The notes under the pieces were generated by a model. That model did no database searches, was not told the DNA's origin, and saw nothing but the letters and a program-made list of their open reading frames with translations. This document shows positions 51,153 to 54,064 of a stretch of 54,064 bases of DNA, one piece after another. This stretch comes from a virus. The stretch lies in the IMG/VR virus record IMGVR_UViG_3300042309_000278, positions 1 to 54,064 of that record, one strand, 5' to 3'. The position numbers and the translations under genes were made by a program. How positions within the stretch are numbered: the stretch's first letter is position 1; each line of letters begins with the position of its first letter.

Positions 51153-51515
51153 ATGCCATGTTATGCAATCTCAATCCGTGAAGACAAGGAACACCTCCTG
51201 AGAGATGGGGGTGGTTTCTTGTTCTTCAAGAAAAAGAATCTCGCAATTCAAATGTGCGATTCGATGAATGCACTACGGAAATCTATGAAGATTGACCAAG
51301 TGTATTCAATCTGCAAGATAGATGAGAAAGACTGGAAAGGTTTTCCAGTGATCTACGATCAGGAGTACGAAGATGACGCTACCAAGCGAGATGTTTCATG
51401 CTATACGAAACGCACGGCACTTCATGCTGGCGTTGATGGATCCGAAGGAAACTCCAAAGGTTCCAAGAGAAATAAGAAAGCGAGCGAGGGATCGACTCAA
51501 GCACTTCCCTTCTGA
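51153..51515 (+). CDS. Unknown protein whose 3' end overlaps the next gene (120 aa)
   Basis: Begins MPCYAISIREDKEHLLRDGG eight bases after tRNA-Thr, with no clear ribosome binding site. Residues 1-75 look like a real small fold (FLFFKKKNLAIQMCDSMNAL, YSICKIDEKDWKGFPVIYDQ). The last 47 residues (Ser/Lys/Gly-rich, GSEGNSKGSKRNKKASEGST) overlap the gene at 51373 in another frame for 143 bases and look like a by-product of that gene. So either the gene has an unusual overlapping tail, or a mutation removed an earlier stop. Function unknown. Confidence 0.6.
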   Translation: MPCYAISIREDKEHLLRDGGGFLFFKKKNLAIQMCDSMNALRKSMKIDQVYSICKIDEKDWKGFPVIYDQEYEDDATKRDVSCYTKRTALHAGVDGSEGNSKGSKRNKKASEGSTQALPF

Positions 51516-51696
51516 ATACGAAATTACAGAATTGGAAAAGATGTATTCATTCAAAGACAAGGATCCAAACATTCTTCTCAATGAGTGCATGAAGCGTCTT
51601 GACTCCATTCGCGGAGAACTTACCATAGTGAACAAGAAGGTTGGTGATGTCGGCAACGGCATCGTTGAAGTAATTCAAAACTCAAGGAGTCAATGA
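51373..51696 (+). CDS. Small conserved protein, MTLP...PKETPKVPREIRKRAR type (107 aa)
   Basis: The N-terminal 50 residues (MTLPSEMFHAIRNARHFMLA, then LMDPKETPKVPREIRKRARD, then HFPSEYEI) match a pattern I know from small proteins of proteobacteria and their phages (BPSL0761-like, if I recall the family name correctly), of unknown function. The C-terminal half is a helical extension (LNECMKRLDSIRGELTIVNK) not usual for that family. AGGAG lies 7 bases before the ATG. It overlaps the upstream frame by 143 bases and is one base from the next start. Confidence 0.78.
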   Translation: MTLPSEMFHAIRNARHFMLALMDPKETPKVPREIRKRARDRLKHFPSEYEITELEKMYSFKDKDPNILLNECMKRLDSIRGELTIVNKKVGDVGNGIVEVIQNSRSQ

Positions 51697-51697
51697 G

Positions 51698-51952
51698 ATG
51701 CCAAATAGTAAAGCAAAGAGTGTTGCTAGAAAGCACCGCAAGGCACGAAACCGTTGGAAGAGCAAGAATCGTGAGAGCCTCACTCATGCAAAGGTGAAGT
51801 CTCCACCAAAGAAGAAGCAATCTGTTTTTGAGCGAGCGAAAACATCCCCTCTGGCGGGGGCTTCCCCGTCAGCCGTATCTAACCCGCCAGAGGGGACTCC
51901 TCGCACCGCATCAACGATGTTGTTCACTGAACTCAAAGCAAAGGGTGGATGA
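51698..51952 (+). CDS. Small basic protein with an embedded hairpin (84 aa)
   Basis: The N-terminal 45 residues are very basic (SKAKSVARKHRKARNRWKSK, HAKVKSPPKKKQSVFERAKT), suited to nucleic acid binding. The second half is Pro/Ser/Ala/Thr-rich and covers a 13-base inverted repeat at 51846-51895, so its amino acid sequence there is probably dictated by the DNA element rather than by protein function. AAGGAG lies 9 bases upstream of the ATG; the stop overlaps the next ATG (ATGA). The original gene may have been shorter and extended by the hairpin insertion. Confidence 0.65.
   Translation: MPNSKAKSVARKHRKARNRWKSKNRESLTHAKVKSPPKKKQSVFERAKTSPLAGASPSAVSNPPEGTPRTASTMLFTELKAKGG
51841..51895 (-). 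terminator. Long hairpin inside a plus-strand gene, terminator-like for the minus strand
   Basis: CCCCTCTGGCGGG (51846-51858) and CCCGCCAGAGGGG (51883-51895) form a perfect 13-base stem with a 24-base loop that holds a smaller GGCT/AGCC stem. On the minus strand the stem is followed by ATGTTTTCG. It would stop transcription moving left; for the plus strand no T run follows. Confidence 0.5.
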
Positions 51953-52218
51953 AAATGGAAAAAACACAAATTGTCGAATCACTCCACCAAGGAGTCTGTG
52001 AAGTGGTGTTTACCAAGGCAGACGGCACGGAGCGTACACTTCGATGTACGCGATCTGCAAGCATTGCACCAATCACCAACACTAAAACCCTCCTCAATGA
52101 GGAGGGTGGTGGTCCAGATGTGATTCCTGTGTGGGACATGGATTCTGCACAATGGCGATCATTCAATATGAATACCATCAAGTCGTTCCGCAAGATTGGG
52201 ACTACTTTGAATGGCTGA
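51949..52218 (+). CDS. Small SH3-like beta-barrel phage protein (89 aa)
   Basis: The sequence resembles a small protein common in T4-like and other large phages and described as SH3 beta-barrel fold-containing: VCEVVFTKADGTERTLRCTR, then VIPVWDMDSAQWRSFNMNTI, then SFRKIG. In that family a short beta-barrel is built from a strand with FTK-DG-R and the closing VWD---WRSF-----I block; its function is not established. The first ATG overlaps the upstream stop; a second ATG at 51955 has better spacing from GGTGG. The region 52087-52107, coding for LLNEEGG, is a perfect hairpin. Confidence 0.82.
   Translation: MKMEKTQIVESLHQGVCEVVFTKADGTERTLRCTRSASIAPITNTKTLLNEEGGGPDVIPVWDMDSAQWRSFNMNTIKSFRKIGTTLNG
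52083..52107 (-). terminator. Hairpin inside a plus-strand gene, intrinsic terminator on the minus strand
   Basis: ACCCTCCTC (52087-52095) and GAGGAGGGT (52099-52107) form a perfect 9-base stem with the three-base loop AAT. On the minus strand the stem is followed by TTTTAGT, the form of a rho-independent terminator, while the plus strand continues GGTGG without T residues. Confidence 0.5.
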
Positions 52219-52227
52219 GTGAAAGTC

Positions 52228-52300
52228 GCTTCGGTGGCAGACAAGCAATGCATCGGTCTTTTAAACCGTACCCATGCGGGGGCAGTACCCGCCCGAAGCA
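52228..52300 (+). tRNA. tRNA-Lys-like (UUU) with divergent D and T loops
   Basis: Acceptor GCTTCGG/CCGAAGC is perfect, D stem GCA/TGC, anticodon stem TCGGT/ACCGT (one outer mismatch) with loop CTTTTAA (TTT), T stem GCGGG/CCCGC, A73. But the T loop is GGCAGTA instead of TTCGAAT and the D loop GACAAGCAA lacks GG, so the usual D-loop/T-loop contact cannot form. It may be a decayed or an unusual functional tRNA. Confidence 0.55.
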
Positions 52301-52335
52301 TTTCTGATGTATACATATTAGCGGAGGATGCTAAT

Positions 52336-52710
52336 ATGTGCGAATGCAGATACTGTGGTAAAGACATGGGAGAAAACCCCAACAGATCTAAAGGTGACAG
52401 AAGAACTCAATGCAATTCTTGTGCAGTGAGCAAGCGTAGATGGAAAGTTAAGTATGATCTGGTGACTGCAAAGGGAGGAAAGTGTTCTAGATGTGGGTGG
52501 GACAAACATCCAGCGGCATTGCAGTTTCATCATACAGATCCATCCAGTAAGGAGTTTAATCTGAATGCAAATGTTCTATTGCGTGAAAAAGGCAACTATG
52601 AGGAAGAACTTGCAAAGTGCATTCTTCTCTGTGCAAATTGTCATGCAATAGAGCATCAGAACGGTGACAGGTTTCTTGTTGAGTTGGGATGGAAATCTAC
52701 GGCGCGGTAG
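52336..52710 (+). CDS. HNH endonuclease lodged between two tRNA genes
   Basis: A 124-residue HNH nuclease starting at ATG 52336, with GGAGG 8 bases upstream. Residues 2-30 hold Cys pairs (CECRYC, CNSC) like a zinc ribbon. The nuclease has KCSRCGWDKHP (C50, C53), LQFHHTDPSSKEF (H65, H66) and CILLCANCHAIEH (C99, C102, H103), the zinc-finger HNH layout of many free-standing homing enzymes. The stop codon TAG is inside the following tRNA-Leu (10-base overlap). It may cut tRNA-containing sites of related phages lacking it and so spread, together with flanking tRNAs. Longer frames upstream only read through the tRNA-Lys. Confidence 0.9.
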   Translation: MCECRYCGKDMGENPNRSKGDRRTQCNSCAVSKRRWKVKYDLVTAKGGKCSRCGWDKHPAALQFHHTDPSSKEFNLNANVLLREKGNYEEELAKCILLCANCHAIEHQNGDRFLVELGWKSTAR

Positions 52711-52773
52711 ACCAACGGCAGAGTCAGTTGACTTAAAATCAACACAGTGTGGGTTCGAATCCCACCCGTGCTA
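52701..52773 (+). tRNA. tRNA with UAA anticodon (Leu) but short variable loop
   Basis: Acceptor GGCGCGG/CCGTGCT (two G-T pairs), T8 A9, D stem GAC/GTC with GG in the loop, anticodon stem GTTGA/TCAAC with loop CTTAAAA (TAA), variable loop of only five bases, T arm GTGGG-TTCGAAT-CCCAC, A73. Leu tRNAs normally have a long variable arm. The 5' end overlaps the HNH stop codon. Confidence 0.8.
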
Positions 52774-52775
52774 TT

Positions 52776-53084
52776 ATGAAAAACATTGATTACCCAAAAG
52801 AACTTCGTAAGATGTATGTTGGCAACTACAACATGGTCATCATTCATGATGCTGCCGACGAGATCGAACGCCTTCAAAACCAAATCAAGAGTTGGGAAGA
52901 ACGCTTCAATGAAGTCTGTAAGGAGCGCGATGAGTTTTGGGATATGTTCGATAAGGCGCGGGGAGAACGGGATGAGGCAAGGCGTATTGCGTGTGGATTG
53001 ATATACGATCAAGCACCATCCCCTGCCACAAAAGAATCTATCGCAGAAGCGGAAGGTTGGGATTGCTATAAGGAGAACCCATAA
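52776..53084 (+). CDS. Coiled-coil protein of unknown function (102 aa)
   Basis: Start at ATG 52776, three bases after the tRNA-Leu end; no strong ribosome binding site precedes it, and a longer frame would read through the tRNA. The sequence MKNIDYPKELRKMYVGNYNM is followed by a long helix with heptads (ADEIERLQNQIKSWEERFNE, VCKERDEFWDMFDKARGERD) and a short end (GWDCYKENP). Such coiled-coil accessory proteins with an ERLQ-x-x-I pattern are frequent in phage early regions. The stop overlaps the next ATG (TAATG). Confidence 0.72.
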   Translation: MKNIDYPKELRKMYVGNYNMVIIHDAADEIERLQNQIKSWEERFNEVCKERDEFWDMFDKARGERDEARRIACGLIYDQAPSPATKESIAEAEGWDCYKENP

Positions 53085-53287
53085 TGAAACCAAAGATTAG
53101 ACATACTCTTTATGTTGTGACTATAACAATTCTCACAACAACACTTTTTATGGTGAAGTGTCAAGGGAATTTGTGGGCGCATCAGATTCGTCCGATTGCC
53201 ACAGAATCCGAAAAAGTGCGTCCACCAGGAGAGGGTGTCAAACTTGGAACAGGAAAGAATATGCATTACAGGATGAACACACAATGA
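53084..53287 (+). CDS. Small secreted or membrane-anchored peptide (67 aa)
   Basis: The start is basic (MKPKIRHTL), followed by a hydrophobic segment of about 14 residues (YVVTITILTTTLFMV) and then KCQGNLWAHQIRPIATESEK and a polar end. It could be a signal anchor, or a signal peptide cleaved before a Cys, although the sequence before the Cys (FMVK) is a poor lipobox. A strong AAGGAG is present, and the stop overlaps the next start (ATGA), so it is co-translated with the PEP-CTERM-like protein. Function unknown. Confidence 0.7.
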   Translation: MKPKIRHTLYVVTITILTTTLFMVKCQGNLWAHQIRPIATESEKVRPPGEGVKLGTGKNMHYRMNTQ

Positions 53288-53910
53288 AGACACTAATCGC
53301 AACAGCATTTATCACAACGACAGCACACGGAACTGGGACTCTCTGCACCTTTGAGAACCTTCCTGCTCCAACAACTCCTAGTATGAGTTCCGCTACCACG
53401 GGATTCTATTGGGATTACCTCTCCTCATACGAGGGATTCCACTTCACAAGTTCATTCTCCCAAGGAAACTTTCAATGGGGATACTACGATCTCGTTGGTG
53501 GTGGGGGATACGCAGGATACGATGAGGGAATCATCGGGGATCGTGCTTTGTTTACCCCGTGGGGTTCTGAGCAGAACAAGAACTACCGCATTCGTCGTGA
53601 TGATCTTTGGATTCTCAACAGCATTGAAGTCACATCAGTTTGGAATTCGACCGCAGTAGTTATAGAGGGATACCGATACGGAGAGGGTGTGTTTACTTAT
53701 ACTACACAACTCACAGCAGCACAGCGGGTAAAACTAAACATCTCCTCTGGATATCCTGGTCCGCTTAACAACATCACAGAGATCAAAATCTACACCAACA
53801 CATTTAGTTCCCATCTCGCTATCGATAATCTCAACTACACGGTGGTTCCTGCACCATCGGCACTTGCCCTGCTTGCGATTGTTGGTGCGGTTGGAAGGCG
53901 GCGACGATGA
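53284..53910 (+). CDS. Secreted protein with a PEP-CTERM-like C-terminal sorting signal (208 aa)
   Basis: I take ATG 53284 as the start because it overlaps the preceding stop and gives a signal-peptide-like opening (MKTLIATAFITTTAHGTGTL). The body is beta-rich with a CTFENLPAP start and an F/Y/G-rich middle (YEGFHFTSSFSQGNFQWGYY, AGYDEGIIGDRALFTPWG), as in many PEP-CTERM domain proteins. The end is VVPAPSALALLAIVGAVGRRRR-like: a V-P-A-P-S motif, a hydrophobic helix, then four Arg, the three-part signal that exosortases process in bacteria. A phage copy would be exported and sorted by the host system. It may be a captured host gene. Confidence 0.82.
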   Translation: MKTLIATAFITTTAHGTGTLCTFENLPAPTTPSMSSATTGFYWDYLSSYEGFHFTSSFSQGNFQWGYYDLVGGGGYAGYDEGIIGDRALFTPWGSEQNKNYRIRRDDLWILNSIEVTSVWNSTAVVIEGYRYGEGVFTYTTQLTAAQRVKLNISSGYPGPLNNITEIKIYTNTFSSHLAIDNLNYTVVPAPSALALLAIVGAVGRRRR

Positions 53911-54064
53911 AAGACATTGCCTATGAACTTCGCGTTCTGAGCAAAAGGCAAGATCTGCCACCTGATGTAATTCGTACAATTTCAGAGGCATATGCTGAGA
54001 TTGTGGAACTTCGTAGTCAAGTAAGCAAATACGCTCTGGAAGCGATCACTCGCTTCGATGAAGA
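53907..54064 (+). CDS. Unknown small protein, N-terminal part, runs off the window
   Basis: Open from ATG 53907 to the end of the window (52 codons). It overlaps the PEP-CTERM-like stop (ATGA), with GGAAGG upstream. The sequence, DIAYELRVLSKRQDLPPDVI then RTISEAYAEIVELRSQVSKY, is helical and polar and looks like a small coiled-coil accessory protein. Too little is visible to classify it. Confidence 0.7.
   Translation, partial: MKDIAYELRVLSKRQDLPPDVIRTISEAYAEIVELRSQVSKYALEAITRFDE

Noticed and set aside
52219-52335. Upstream extension of the HNH frame
   Set aside because: It would translate the tRNA-Lys-like gene; the ATG at 52336 has a strong GGAGG and starts the Cys-rich domain.
53158-53283. 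Upstream extension of the PEP-CTERM-like frame
   Set aside because: It overlaps the 67-residue gene and would bury the signal peptide; ATG 53284 overlaps the preceding stop.
1-54064. CRISPR arrays, insertion sequences, integrase or attachment sites
   Set aside because: No regularly spaced repeats, transposase, recombinase or matching direct repeats beside the tRNAs were seen; the layout is that of a strictly lytic T4-like phage, as far as this window shows.

Overview
This window is a structural-gene segment of a large, contractile-tailed, T4-like phage (myovirus), followed by a tRNA and small-gene accessory region. The evidence is T4 gene synteny. Read leftward on the minus strand from about 43.8 kb, the order is baseplate (48, 53, 27-like hub, 5, PAAR tip, 25, 6, 7-like, 8), then adhesins and fibres, neck (13, 14, 15), terminase (16, 17), sheath (18, in two copies), tube (19), portal (20), prohead core, protease (21) and an acidic scaffold-like gene cut by the window edge. 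The virion genes lacking T4 names (a protein with the signature of the DUF4815 family, LamG, beta-helix and collar-domain fibres) resemble what marine T4-like phages carry. All family names come from reading the translations and gene order; no database was searched.

Layout: (1) 1-43763, minus strand: one dense block of 34 virion genes, mostly abutting or overlapping by 1-8 bases, so almost certainly a few long late transcripts. Candidate T4-style late promoters (ATAAATA-like octamers) sit upstream of gp19, the 859-aa fibre, the hub group and the membrane protein at 36.7-37.3 kb. (2) 43764-48432, plus strand: gp4-like head-completion nuclease, a conserved unknown, gp54 tube initiator, gp26-like hub protein, a small chaperone-like ORF and the gp29-like tape measure. 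The first gene abuts the divergent gp48 with zero bases between start codons. (3) 48410-49256: a lone minus-strand deaminase, a minus-strand single-helix membrane peptide, and an intergenic region with a plausible sigma70 promoter and a nested palindrome holding five GANTC sites. (4) 49257-54064, plus strand: small accessory genes, eight tRNA-like genes (none encoding CCA), an HNH nuclease lying between two tRNAs, an SH3-fold type small protein, and a secreted protein with a PEP-CTERM-like C-terminus.

How the parts work together: gp17/gp16 package DNA through the gp20 portal into a head matured by gp21 around a core. Neck proteins 13/14/15 close the head and the tail top. The tail is a gp19 tube measured by gp29, started by gp54/gp48 and wrapped by sheath. 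The baseplate (6, 7-like, 8, 25, 53) surrounds a hub (27-like, 5) tipped by PAAR. The fibre cassette between gp13 and gp8 provides adsorption.

The most notable observations are: a textbook T TTT TTT slippery heptamer at the end of the gp26-like gene, which would fuse it to the small ORF just before the tape measure (the lambda G/GT arrangement inside a T4-like tail); two complete sheath paralogues; a phage-borne PEP-CTERM-like protein, hinting at a host with an exosortase (for example planctomycetes, Verrucomicrobia or some proteobacteria, by inference only); several structurally odd tRNAs; and two hairpins embedded in plus-strand genes that read as terminators for minus-strand transcripts.
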